A DNA stretch of 64,000 bases from Vermamoeba vermiformis (lineage: Eukaryota > Tubulinea > Echinamoebida). Shown here one piece after another: positions 1 through 10,231 of this stretch. How positions within the stretch are numbered: position 1 is the stretch's first letter; every line of letters starts with the position of its first letter. The position numbers were made by a program, and so were the translations under genes. The notes below the pieces were generated by a model. It saw nothing but the letters and a program-made list of their open reading frames with translations, searched no databases and was not told where the DNA came from. The stretch covers positions 124,001 through 188,000 of the forward strand of contig JBEWZL010000163.1 in the NCBI GenBank assembly GCA_045837725.1, given 5' to 3'.

Positions 1-679
1 CTAACATATTCATCGCGGATCCAACGGGCAAAATTCCTGAAAAATAAATGTCAATAATACAAATCATTTGACATCAATTATTAATACCTGTATTTAATAA
101 ATCTGATATTTCTACAGTCTCTTTATTCTTCTGCGAGTGTCTAGGACTGCGCCTGATTTTGTCTTCGGCCAGATCTAAAGGCTGCAATGATTTTTTCTCG
201 GGAGTTACTGGTTCTTTAACCGGTGATTTAGACGGTGGGATTAGTTCTGCTATAAACTCGCTCTCTGATTCGTCTATTGCGACATTATTAGGATTTTCTT
301 CCTCGTCTGCTGGCTTGGCTGAATTGCTTGACGCGGTTGATTTTGATGAATCCAGAAAAGATAGTGTTTTTGACTTCCAAAAATCAACAGGGCTCCTCTT
401 TGATATTTCTGGAATATTATCGAACGGTCTTTCGCTTTGTGATGAATTTTGTTCGCTTTTTGAGCTCGGATTTGTTACTTTTTCAATTATTTCATCGTAA
501 TCATCTTGAGAACCGTGTGATATATTTTCTACTAAAAATGATAAGCCTCCTACTGATTGGGAATGCGAATTTTTTGGCTGCGTTTGGATCGGCGGTGAGA
601 TCGAAGCAATTTTTTCTTCACTGCCCGGATTTGATTGAATATCCTCAATGCGGTTGTGAAAACTAGCTTGAGACTCCAT
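1..679 (-). CDS. Ser/Glu-rich hypothetical protein, N-terminal part (runs off the window)
   Basis: The ATG lies at 679 on the minus strand and 197 codons stay open to a donor at 88/87. An acceptor at 37/36 keeps the frame into the left window edge, so the C-terminus is missing. The protein is acidic and rich in Ser, Lys, Pro and Glu with no hydrophobic core. It has short SP and RRSPR-type sites (for example KIRRSPRHSQ) that look like proline-directed or basophilic kinase sites and a nuclear localisation signal. I recognise no domain. The composition suggests a disordered nuclear or scaffold protein; that is inference. The plus-strand reading frames in the same stretch are shadows. Confidence 0.6.
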
Positions 680-903
680 AATAAATAATAAAATTACAAT
701 AAATTACAACATCAAGTGTGTTATGCCGTTGAAAGTGGTTTGAAAAAGAGCGGCAAAAAAATCTGACCGAATAAATCAAGCCAACAATATACAATATTTG
801 AGCACAACAAGTCCCGCATAATATTTTAGAAGGCTCAATATTCAAAATATGGTCATAACCCTAAGCAGACTAATCAAATCTTCAACTTAATTCAACAAGC
901 GTC

Positions 904-3814
904 ATGGAGCCAGCAACCAAGAAACCAAAGTAACTATAACATTCTAATTATTAATTATTATTAATTATTATAATAATAAGCCAATGCATCTCAGGTTAAA
1001 CACATCCGGTAATGCAGCAACAGAGACTCTGCATCTGAGTACGGCCTTTCTTTTCAATCATATCTCGAACACCACTAATTTATTATTAATTATTATGAAG
1101 CGTGCGAGCATATTCACATCGATACAAGCATTTACGACGAACTGATCAGTTCTCCGAATTCACGTTTCATCATCAACAACAACAAATGGCTGATCATCAA
1201 CATGCAATACATATGGGAGTTCATACCAAGTAATTAAACACTTCATATTTCATTTTATCCTGCTGATCTTTGCCAGCTCGTGTCAAGTTCATCAAACGAA
1301 CTGAAGTTCCCTCCAGCGACGCTTTAACTCGCTTGTTTCAGGTGGTATCCGATGAAGAAAATAATCAAGTGATATTCTTGGGCCTATCTGCGTTCTACGT
1401 GCTGAGTACTGGTATGTAATAAAAGGATCCACATCCAACGACTTAACTTTTTTCGTTACAGACAGTTGGAAATGGACTCAATACGACAATATAATTAAAG
1501 CACCTATCAACGTACCGTATTGTGCTTCGGGTAGCTTCATATTCAGCTATGATAACGACAAATTGTTTCGCGGTACTTTGCCATTCAACGGAGATCTCGA
1601 AAAAATCGAAACCTTAACACGCGTTAATAATAATAATTTGAATATTAATTTTCCGTGGAGTAATAGCGCCGTTTTATATTATGGCCACTATTACTTCATC
1701 AACGCTGTTCATGAGGATAACGTGCACATCCGGTTTAATTTATTCAAACTTTGTATGACCAACAAAGGTAATTATTTAAATTATAAATAATAACATATTA
1801 ATGATATATTATACAGAATTCGTTGATCTCGGGCAAATAGCCGAATGTAGCCATGGCACTTTTGTTTTTGGATGTGTTCGAGAAAACAAACTGTACTTTG
1901 TTAGCAGCAACAACGAGTTGTTGATTATTTCCAAATTTGGTAATTGCGATGACCAAACACTCCAATACTCTGCTAACAATTCTTTTAAAGGTGCAGAAGG
2001 ACTCGACTGCAAAGTGCTGAAATTCCCTCCAACGCCATTTCTTCGGCGTGCAGTGCCGCGCTATATCGGAGATTTTCCGCCACTCCACTTGTATTTTGCA
2101 TTTGACGGCACTAATTTGGTGCTGTTCGACAAGCGTCAAATGACATTTTTGACACTTGACTTGGACACGTATTCGTGGAGCGAGCCAATCATATTCGAGG
2201 TCAGGCCTAACATTAAATTATATACCTATCGATATATATTAAATATACCTACTTAATTAGGATTATCCCCCGCCACTACTCAACCACATTAATGGAAAAT
2301 GGATCCCGTGGAAAAACACCGGTTTATTAATTACCGGAGATCTGTCCGCAGTATTCTTATTCGATTCTAGTATGCGACTATATACTCAGAATTAATTGCT
2401 TATTTAATGCGTCAAAACATAGAAACTTGGACTTGGACGACCAAACACTGTTTTCATCAACCAAATATACAATTGCTGCACGGTACTGTCATTACTCAAA
2501 TACGTACTATTCACTAATATCACTATGTATTATAGGCGCTATTCACGAAGATCGCTTGTACGTGTGCGGCAGGCCGCATGAGTCCTACACCCAAGAAAAA
2601 CCTCCGCTGGAATTTCACTGTCTAGATCTGAGTACGCGTCACAATTGCCTTATTAATATTTAAATAGTGGCATTAATCATTGCGAATAGAAACTTGGATC
2701 TGGACCAAACCACCGAGCCTTGACTACTACGGCTGGAGCGACATTGCCTCGATAGTCGTCGTAGATAATACACTCTATTTAATTGGTGCATACAACTCTT
2801 ATAAAAACAAATTATACGATTGGGCGGCATTGAATTTAGGTATTAAATTACTTGCTATTTTACCATTAATATTTCTAAATTTAGAAACTAAATCTTGGAC
2901 GAAGTCTCTCAGTGCGAGTAATACAAAAAATTTAACGCACCATATTGCTGGATACTGTTCTGCAAATGTACGTTCATGAACGCTGAAATTTTATTTAAAA
3001 AATTAACTAACCGTTTCATCCTTAGCATAGCATTTATATGATACACCGCCTGTACCTCGCGACATTATCACTGCACGACAATAAACTGAGCACCATTGAC
3101 AGTGCATTCGTTGGCGCCCAGCCAGAGACGCACTTGACCCCGTGTCACGAGGGCTTGTTGCTCATTGGTGGCACTCCCGACGGTATCAAACTGTTCAGTC
3201 GACAGGTGTCTACCAAAAAGATACGCTTCCTGGACACGAGTATGTAAAAAAACAAATTTGTTGTTGTAATTCTAATCATTACTACTCATACAGCAACAAA
3301 CAGCTTCAAAAATATTACCTGGAAAGGAGATGAACACGTGATTAATGGCCCATCATTGTCGGTGCAGCTGAACGGTGAAGTGTTTGTCCTCAACAAATAC
3401 AGCAAAACGATGTTTCGGTATTGTAAGTCAAACACGACCACGATCATATAATATATATCGTGACCACTAACAACGTATCGAGTTAAAGACGCTGTTACGG
3501 ACGTGCAAGTCAAGTCGCTGCAGCACTTAGCGACAACAGCGCTGTGTGGCTATTTAGGTGAGTGTTTTTGACACGTGATTTGATGACACTTTTGGTTTGA
3601 CACGTGTCAATTGTTTTCAGACATGGACAACGTGTTCACACTGCTCGACTACTCGGTCAATCTGCGCAACAGAGTGCTGCAACAAGGCTGCATTGTATTT
3701 TTGAAGAACAACACGCTGAAACTGATGCAGCGCATTGACGAGATCAATCAGTTGAGTCCTGAGATCAAAGACATCTTGGCTGCTACATTTACTTATCTGC
3801 CAATTGGGCAATAA
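904..3814 (+). CDS. Kelch-like beta-propeller protein, copy A
   Basis: Many short exons encode a chain of beta-propeller-like blades, each about 50 residues with W-x-W motifs (SWKWTQYDN, ETWIWTKPP), hydrophobic strands and short Gly turns (YLIGA, LLLIGG). The last exon (3621-3814) is alpha-helical and carries no blade motif. Copy B at 10232-13126 is a tandem paralog with the same exon order. The first exons (about 904-1100) do not join cleanly in one frame by eye, so the true N-terminus is uncertain; 904 was chosen because its MEPATKKP matches copy B. No catalytic residues are visible. A protein-interaction propeller is the likely role; the exact family (F-box/kelch or other) is not established. 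Exons of the two copies differ markedly in the middle but are almost identical at both ends. Confidence 0.7.
1095..1310 (+). repeat. Near-identical 5' tract shared with 10413-10628
   Basis: An exon, its intron and the start of the next exon of kelch copy A match copy B with one visible difference before the exon at about 1276, including the whole intron. Flanking exons differ much more. The pattern fits a gene-conversion tract between the tandem copies. Confidence 0.85.
3498..3814 (+). repeat. Near-identical 3' tract shared with about 12811-13126
   Basis: The penultimate exon end, the intron and the last exon of kelch copies A and B agree almost base for base, with a single difference in the 60-nt intron and one residue change near the C-terminus (LPIGQ versus LPIRQ). 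The intron contains the palindrome TTGACACGTGTCAA. Confidence 0.85.
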
Positions 3815-3847
3815 ATACGGTGTTGAATGGTCGAGATTTTTCTTGTA

Positions 3848-3914
3848 AAATCACCTACCAACATATGTTGCCCTTAGTGTTCTCCAGCATATCCCAACTG
3901 GAGATAGGTGATTT
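3848..3914. other. Nested inverted repeats forming a three-way junction
   Basis: The outer arms AAATCACCTA (3848-3857) and TAGGTGATTT (3905-3914) are a perfect 10-bp inverted repeat. Inside lie the 12-nt palindrome CAACATATGTTG (3859-3870) and a second perfect hairpin, TCTCCAG (3881-3887) with CTGGAGA (3898-3904), which abuts the outer arm. It sits 34 nt after the stop of kelch copy A and about 120 nt before the transposon. It may be a 3'-UTR RNA fold, a tiny MITE remnant or chance. Confidence 0.7.
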
Positions 3915-4035
3915 AGTGCTAGTCGGCAAACCGGCAAAAGGTCGGCGTTGAAATCGGACGTCGGTTTTTCAGTCTGGGATCGTATCGTTTTTCATAAACG
4001 GGACGCACTGTGCAACAAAAATACATTTTACGCAA

Positions 4036-4077
4036 ATCGAAAGGTATTGTAAAAACCCAGTTGGGTATATTTCATTT
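4036..4077 (+). repeat. Left terminal inverted repeat of the transposon
   Basis: 42 bp beginning ATCGAAAGGTATTGTAAAAA and ending TATTTCATTT. It pairs with 10164-10205 with two mismatches. It contains an internal CCCAGTTGGG near-palindrome. Preceded by GCAA (4032-4035). It lies only 12 bp from the stop codon of the transposase gene. Confidence 0.92.
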
Positions 4078-4088
4078 ATTTTAGATAA

Positions 4089-7000
4089 TCATTTGCTCAA
4101 TCTCTTCTTTTCATAGTCAGCCCATACTTCATTCTTGCTTTGGTCTGCATCTATGAAGCAATTACGTGGCTCCCAGGACTGTTGTCCTCCATCCCAAAGT
4201 ACCAGCCATTCTAACTTACGTCCAACTTTTCGGTGGTCTATAATACTTTTAACTACCCATTCTGCCTCATCTGCAAACAAAAATGAGTTACAATTAAGTA
4301 TAAACCTACGATTTACCTTCAACCTGTCGTTTACGCTTCTTTAAATTGACCATTGTTGGTTCTTTTTCTGATGAGACCACAAGCTCTGGTACTTCACGTT
4401 TAACTTGGCCAATCTGGAACAAATCTGTCACAACTTTCACTTCTTCTGTTCTCTCCAGACCTTTGTAATATTCAATGCCCTGTAATGTGTTAGTAACTGA
4501 ATACTAAAGTACAATCCTCACCTTTTCAGAAAGAAATTTAGATGTCTTTGTCACTATTGTGGCTATCAACTCCTTGGACACAGGGTTTGGTTGAAGTGCT
4601 ATAGGTTGGGCTGATGGAGAATGACTAAACACAGATTCTTCAACTTCAATCCATTGTTCATCGAGAGATTTTTGTTTGAACAGGAGTGTTGGAGTGCCAT
4701 CAAGTCCTTTCTTTAGCCAAAAAGCATATTTGTCTTTGTGACCACTCATTGATGAGCAGAATGTGAGAAACCACTTTTTCCAGGAAAGAATGGGCCATTG
4801 GAGTTCATGAATATACACATCCTTGGAATAGATTGACTTTGCAAATGTAATAGCATCATTCATAGTTTCAATAACTTTCCATTGGAAGTAAGTATGAAAT
4901 GGTTGAAATAGTCGGTCAATATCTTCATGTGTGTGGCCAGGTTGTAAATAATGAATGAAAACCTCTTCAAACCACTCATTGTGCACTAGTAATGCTGCAA
5001 ATTGAAGCAAATATTGATTTTTGCCTTCAGCTGCACTGTTATCAACTTGTAAATACAGTGTTGTTGGTCTATTTTGTGGTTGAATTGATAGCAAAGATTC
5101 TTTCAAATGATGGAACAGGAGTGAGATGTAAAAGTCTGCATCTGCAATGTAATCAGACTCCTTGAAAAACACTAACTCTTTCTTGTTCAGCCCATGGTTA
5201 ATGAAGCCTACAAAGCTTGCTTGCAAAAGATTAATATTAGCCCATTCTTTTGGCATTGGATGGTGCTGAGGAAGTTGAAAACTGCCACTTTTGTCTGTAA
5301 TGATGCTCATCTTCAAAAAGGGTTGCTTAATGGCAATATCTGTTCTTTGCCGATACATCTGCCTGTCCTTTGTTATATAATCTATGTGTTCATTCATCTG
5401 CTGTTTCAATTGCAACAGCTTATCTTCTGAAGGGCACTGTAGTCGCCGTTGTTTAATCAATAAACAGGTTGAGCACTTGCCAAGTCGAGTCTCCTTTGGT
5501 CTTTTAACATTCTAAAATCTTTAGCAAAATTGAAAGATGCACATAGTAACTTACTGCAAACCATTTGCGCTTGACCTGCTTGAAAGTTTCATAGCTTGGT
5601 GTGTCAACTCCTGGGTGAAGATTGGCAAATTCTCCAGAAAACAGATTGTACCATTCCTTCACACTTGCATTGGTTAGCAATTGCAGTATCAGAACAAGAA
5701 CTTACGTCATGTGTGATGGTAAGTGAATTTCATCTTTAGTTGGCACATAATCACCATATGTATTGCAATAGTTTTGGATCCAAGCAGCTACTGAGTCTCT
5801 CTTTGGGGAGTCATACACCCGAAAGCAATTACCATGCATATGAGCCTTTGTACCATTTAGGTATTGCTGCTTGCATTGAATAACCTTGTCGACAGACACT
5901 CCATAAACTCTGCAAAATGCAAGCTGACAAACTGATACACCTCCCACCAGGAAAACAACAGCTGGGCTATCAATGTTCATGTTTGTTTCAAAAAATTTCA
6001 TAAGCCACTTGGTTTTCTGACTGTCATTGAGCTCAGCCACCATCTTGCGGCTTTCCAGAATCTGGCTGGTACTGAAGAGTTCAGTACATCTAGCCTTACA
6101 ACAGTTTGTAGCTGCAACTGGAAAGGGTTAGTTACATCTTATATTTGCAAGTTCTAAGTACCTTTGTTAATTGAATCAGCCCCAAGTAACTTTTGTTTTT
6201 TTAATGACTTGAGTTTTTCAGATGGAATGATATTCTTTGTTAGGATTTGGAACAGATTCTGTGAGGCAATTGGGGTACCATCTGGCTGCACTTGCAAGGT
6301 AGTAAATAGGTCTTTTGCATTGATGGCTTTTGAAACAGGTACAGAATTCTAACAAGAGTTAATGCTTAGATAAAGAGCTAAACCAGGTTAAATTACCTGT
6401 CGTTTTAAGTACACAATGTGGTCATAATATATCTTAGATTTGCTTGTTTCAAGTGTTTCAGCCACTGGAGTGGCAATTCCTTCATTTTGCATGCCATCAT
6501 AGAAATACAAGACTGACTGTTGAACAAAATAGCAAGTAGTGTGGGCTCCAGTGCACATCATAACAGCTAATAGGTCATACTGACAATTGTTGACAGTTAA
6601 AACTGGCTCGATGGTTATATTTGGGTTGCTAAATTGCCTTTTGAGTCTTCCTAACTCGATAGTCAAAACTTGTGGCAGCTCCAATGTACCTACACAGTTT
6701 AATATCAAATTCGTTTTCTTCTAATTGAACTTACGATGTTCAACAGGTTGTATGCCACAATCATAGCAGTTGATGGGTAGCTGGCAGTTGTAATCTGCTA
6801 AGTGGTTGAGTGCAGCTTGGAGTGAGAGTGTACTGTCAGTCAGTTTTTCTTCAACAAAAACTGCCGCTTGATGAAATAGCTTTGTTGTTGTAGGACATTT
6901 GCAGTGACTAACAACTTTAAGAGTAGAGGCAAATAATGCTGATTCGGCAATTGACAGAGTTTTGAAAGCTGCCGTTAGTATTGCACCAATTGAGACGTAA

Positions 7001-7286
7001 GTCTTGCAAGGCACCCAACCTACAACAGGACCAAGGGCATCTATCAGATCCAATTTTAATTGGTGTAGCCTGTCACTGGATAGTGGTCCATTATTAATCC
7101 AACTGGTCAATAGTTTAAAAAAGTCACTCTCGAACTTGTGTCCAGGCAATCTTTGCAGCACTAGCCGAAGAACAAAGCCAACTGTCTCAATAGTGCATAG
7201 GTCATTCATATCTACCATTGTTAGGTTGTTCTATTAATAGTGCTTATCTTACTGTTAGAGCCCCATTGAAAGCCTTGGAATGTCAT
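4089..7286 (-). CDS. Putative transposase: USP-like protease + DUF7869-like domain + chromodomain (948 aa)
   Basis: Nine exons: 7286-7253, 7211-6735, 6689-6397, 6348-6162, 6117-5706, 5663-5555, 5511-4522, 4479-4317, 4270-4089. The lengths sum to 2,847 nt, in frame. Residues 1-270 match the layout of a ubiquitin-specific protease (peptidase C19): a Cys box around C17 (NDLCTIETV, then VLQRLP), a CxC...CxxC zinc finger (HCKCP, CYDCG), a His box (GAHTTCYF, H220) and D235 in FYDGM. Residues about 335-835 resemble DUF7869 proteins: a Cys-rich N-part with CRVYGVS and HGNC, KCSTC near 516-520, D577 (ITDKSGS), D661/E666 (QVDNSAAEGKN) and GHTHEDID ending at D703, possible acidic residues of an RNase H-like fold. 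The final 60 residues form a chromodomain (EWVVKSIIDHR, WEPRNCF). Role inferred: DNA transposition, with the chromodomain guiding insertion and the protease removing ubiquitin. The first exon is the least certain. Confidence 0.85.
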
Positions 7287-8532
7287 TTTCCTGAAGTAAC
7301 AGTATTAACGAGCTGCACATTAATAGTGATTTTTAAAATCAATACGGTTGATCAATTTTGTATCATTATATGATGATCAATAGCATAGAATAATAAGAGT
7401 TGTTCGGCAAAGTAGTGCTGTTTTACATCAGCAGCAAGAGGGCTGATGATACCACTGTGAGCCCCTACGATTTTAGCTAGCCATAACAGTGCCATATATA
7501 TATTAGATGCAATGAATAACAGCCAGCATTATATTTAGTTGAGTTCGGCAAAGTCGTGCTGCGCGCGCAGTTGAAGTTAAAGTCACATAACGTCAGTGTT
7601 GGGCAATCATGATTTTTCTTACCAAAATCAATTGCATATATAAACTACATGAGGTATTATAATACCATATATATACTTAATAGAGTTCGGCAAAGTCTAG
7701 GTAAGGCACAGAAATTGTCAAAACAGATGGCCCGAGAGAACTTTACTTGCATTAACTCAATAGTCCAGCTACTGCCATTACTAATAGCATAAATAATTGT
7801 AAGCACAATGACTAGGGATAGGAGTGACTTCAATTCTCTTTTACTCATGAGTAGTGGATCTTGTCAGATCTAGATCGGCAGAACTGAACTAGCAAAACTA
7901 GCTTTAAAATATATATCAAAGCATTAGTATTGCTCATTGTATATGTACAAAGGCATATACCATGTTTGAAACAATTTGGTTAATTAGTAATGATACTATA
8001 GATTGAAAACCCTCTAACGGCAAGGATTTGACTGGTGCACGAGACAGAACAGATACTAGGCCTTTTGAATATGCAATTATCAGCCCCAAAATAATAGATA
8101 TAGGATATATATAATATAAGCAGCATACATATGTTATTATTATGTATTATGTTGATACCTAACAATTTCCGAGCTGGATATGAAATTATGCCGATCAATT
8201 TTCTCCTCAAAAATTCAAAATAGCCATTGAACTAGCATATTTAAATTATTATAAAGCATATATAATTATAAATTGATATATGGCTTCATATGTAATAATT
8301 TCCGAGCAACATGAAAAGTTAAATCCACCTTGACTTACATTAGTTTTGAATCCATTGAGTTGTCTTGATAATGATGTGTTGATTGAGGTATATAATAGGT
8401 GATCTGAACTATAGGTGTTGTTTAATGTTATTATTGGAATGAAATAATGGTCAGATAACTTCTCAGTAGCAAGAGCCCTGGTTAATTTCCTTTTATGGGT
8501 AACCAAATCCAATTGTCCTCGGAAATCATTAC
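7287..8532. other. Non-coding centre of the transposon with spaced GTTCGGCAAAGT motifs
   Basis: AT-rich stretch between the two divergent transposon genes. I see no convincing exon. GTTCGGCAAAGT occurs at 7402, 7543 and 7685, spaced 141-142 bp; the first two extend to GTTCGGCAAAGT(A/C)GTGCTG, and CCATATATATA lies upstream of the second and third. This could be a shared promoter or subterminal transposase-binding region. A minus-strand frame at 8249-8545 overlaps the plus-strand gene start and has no recognisable content. Confidence 0.6.
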
Positions 8533-10001
8533 ATGAACACCACAATGAGTGAGGATACTGACAAGGTATTAATTGACAACCCTACTGCTGCATCAGTTGA
8601 CAGTGAAGCCCAGCAGCCAAAGCAAAATCCCCCGCCCAGTCCAAAATCCACTCGGGAATCATTAATAGCTGGTAATTAACTCTCTTAATTATTCTATAAT
8701 TTTCCCAACATTATGATGTCTCTTTATTTATAAGGAAACTAATTTTTAATGGCTAGAAGAAAAAATTGAGTCCCTCGATCCTGATCGGCAAACCAAAATT
8801 CCTATTGGTAATTCCAATAATGAAGGTACATATTAATTTATTATTGTAAGTATTACTCATACATAAATCAATTATAGTAAGCAATGACAGTGTCCAAGAA
8901 GAAAAATCATCCTTCGGCGGGCTGAACTCTGCCGACAACAAAGGTAAGTAATAAGGCATTGTTGGATCAACTCTGACTTGTTGCTGATTTAGAGGTATAT
9001 ACTGAGTTCTACAAGTACCACGGAGAGCCTTGGAATGGCAATTATTATTGTAAAGTGACTCGGCGGGTAGATGACTTTGCTGTCGAAGTTGGAGATACAG
9101 TGGTTGTAAAAAATGTCATTGGCTTGCACACAGTGCTATTCATCATTCGCAATAAGCAATTCAACAAGGTTCTCCTTGCAGATCCTTCCCTTAAATCTGT
9201 AATTGAAGTCAAGTTCAGTGACGTCGAGTCAGTTGAAGGCAAAGCTAGCAACAGTCAAAAGGAGTGTCTGGATGAATTGTTTAAGGCTTATTATGCAGCA
9301 AAGGTATGTCAGAAACAATATATACCTATTTATTTACATTGTCCAGACTAGAAAAGTCTCTCCAAAGCCTATTGTGAAAACAGAGCCAGCAAAAAAGGCT
9401 TCTAGGACCCAGCCAGTACGTGCCTCAAGAACACCGGTAAAGCCTGCTACACCAAGTAAAAAAGGTAGCAAATTCGTTATATCGATAGGTTTTGACAAAG
9501 ACATTTACAGGAGCAAGCAAGGGACTTGTTGCTAAAGATCAGAAGAGACCTACTGCTGTAGTAGAGCCTTCTTTGGTCAAACGACGACAATTGCAAAGTT
9601 TGTCTGCATCAGAGTCAGAAGATGAAGTTATCCCACTTAAGAACAAGACAAAGCCCATTCACAAGCCAATGTTACCAAAGCTCCAACCACCACAAGCTGC
9701 ACCCACTGCTGCCACTAACACAACTGAATTAGTTGGAGCTCCATCTGTCCACTTGAGTCCTCAAACTACAGGACTGCATAGTACAGGATTGACACCCAGC
9801 CCAGTTACCACTTCTGTGTTGAATACTGCAAATAATTCAAGCAACCAATATCTCCAAAGTATACTTGAATTGCAGCAAATGCAGCACAGACACTCTATGG
9901 CACAGCAACAGGCCCAGTTCATGACAATTCTACAACAACAGCAGCAAGCAGAGGCAGACAGCTCATTCCGTACTGCCTTCTTACTCGCAAACAAACTTTG
10001 A
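8533..10001 (+). CDS. Second transposon gene, basic/Gln-rich accessory protein (397 aa)
   Basis: Six exons: 8533-8671, 8757-8825, 8878-8943, 8993-9303, 9347-9464, 9511-10001. They sum to 1,194 nt in frame. Residues 1-90 are acidic and Ser/Pro-rich. Residues about 92-195 form a compact beta-rich region (YHGEPWNGNYYCKV, GDTVVVKN, NKVLLADPS) reminiscent of Tudor- or BAH-type modules, though I cannot assign a family. Then comes a Lys/Arg/Pro-rich linker (KPATPSKK, VKRRQLQS) and a Gln-rich coiled segment near the end (LELQQMQHRH, ILQQQQQAE). It faces away from the transposase gene and ends 163 bp inside the right TIR. It likely works with the transposase in DNA or chromatin binding; that is inference from position and composition. 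Confidence 0.8.
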
Positions 10002-10163
10002 TATTTATTCTGGTGTTAGAAATTTAATAAACTGAAGTTCAATCTTACATCAAGACAAGCAAGCTGCACACTATGCTATTGCAAAGAACACTATGGTTGA
10101 CCTCCTAAGATCTACAATGAAAAAGAAAGATCATCTCTATCCTCAGAAGAACAATAGAAAAGC

Positions 10164-10205
10164 AAATGAAATACACCCAAATGGGTTTTTACAATACCTT
10201 TCGAT
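10164..10205 (-). repeat. Right terminal inverted repeat of the transposon
   Basis: The reverse complement reads ATCGAAAGGTATTGTAAAAA and continues through CCCATTTGGG to TATTTCATTT. Followed by GCAA (10206-10209), which repeats the four bases before the left end. The first ATG of kelch copy B starts only 27 bp beyond the right end. Confidence 0.92.
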
Positions 10206-10231
10206 GCAAACAAATTTGTCTTATCCCAACA
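10206..10231 (+). other. Short leader between transposon right end and kelch copy B
   Basis: Only 26 bp separate the right TIR from the ATG of kelch copy B, so the promoter of copy B must lie inside the transposon or was displaced by its insertion. Confidence 0.6.

Larger units (their letters stand above)
4036..10205. mobile_element. DNA transposon with 42-bp TIRs, encoding a USP-DUF7869-chromodomain protein
   Basis: The 6,170-bp element lies between two tandem host genes. Its ends are inverted repeats identical at 40 of 42 positions, starting ATCGAAAGGTATTG. GCAA flanks both sides (4032-4035 and 10206-10209), a likely 4-bp target-site duplication. It holds two divergent-facing multi-exon genes: 4089-7286 on minus and 8533-10001 on plus, separated by a 1.25-kb AT-rich stretch. 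All splice joins in both genes keep frame and I saw no stop inside either, so the copy looks intact and probably young. There is no capsid, polymerase B, reverse transcriptase or LTR. The superfamily is not clear to me: the core protein resembles DUF7869-type proteins, which are often found as repeated, transposon-like genes in eukaryotes. Confidence 0.85.

Noticed and set aside
8249-8545. 98-codon minus-strand frame inside the transposon
   Set aside because: Overlaps the start of the plus-strand gene, which has six exons in frame; this frame has no recognisable content.
4036-10205. Idea that the element is a virus-like or capsid-bearing transposon
   Set aside because: No polymerase, integrase of retroviral type, capsid or long terminal repeats; a plain TIR DNA transposon explains it.
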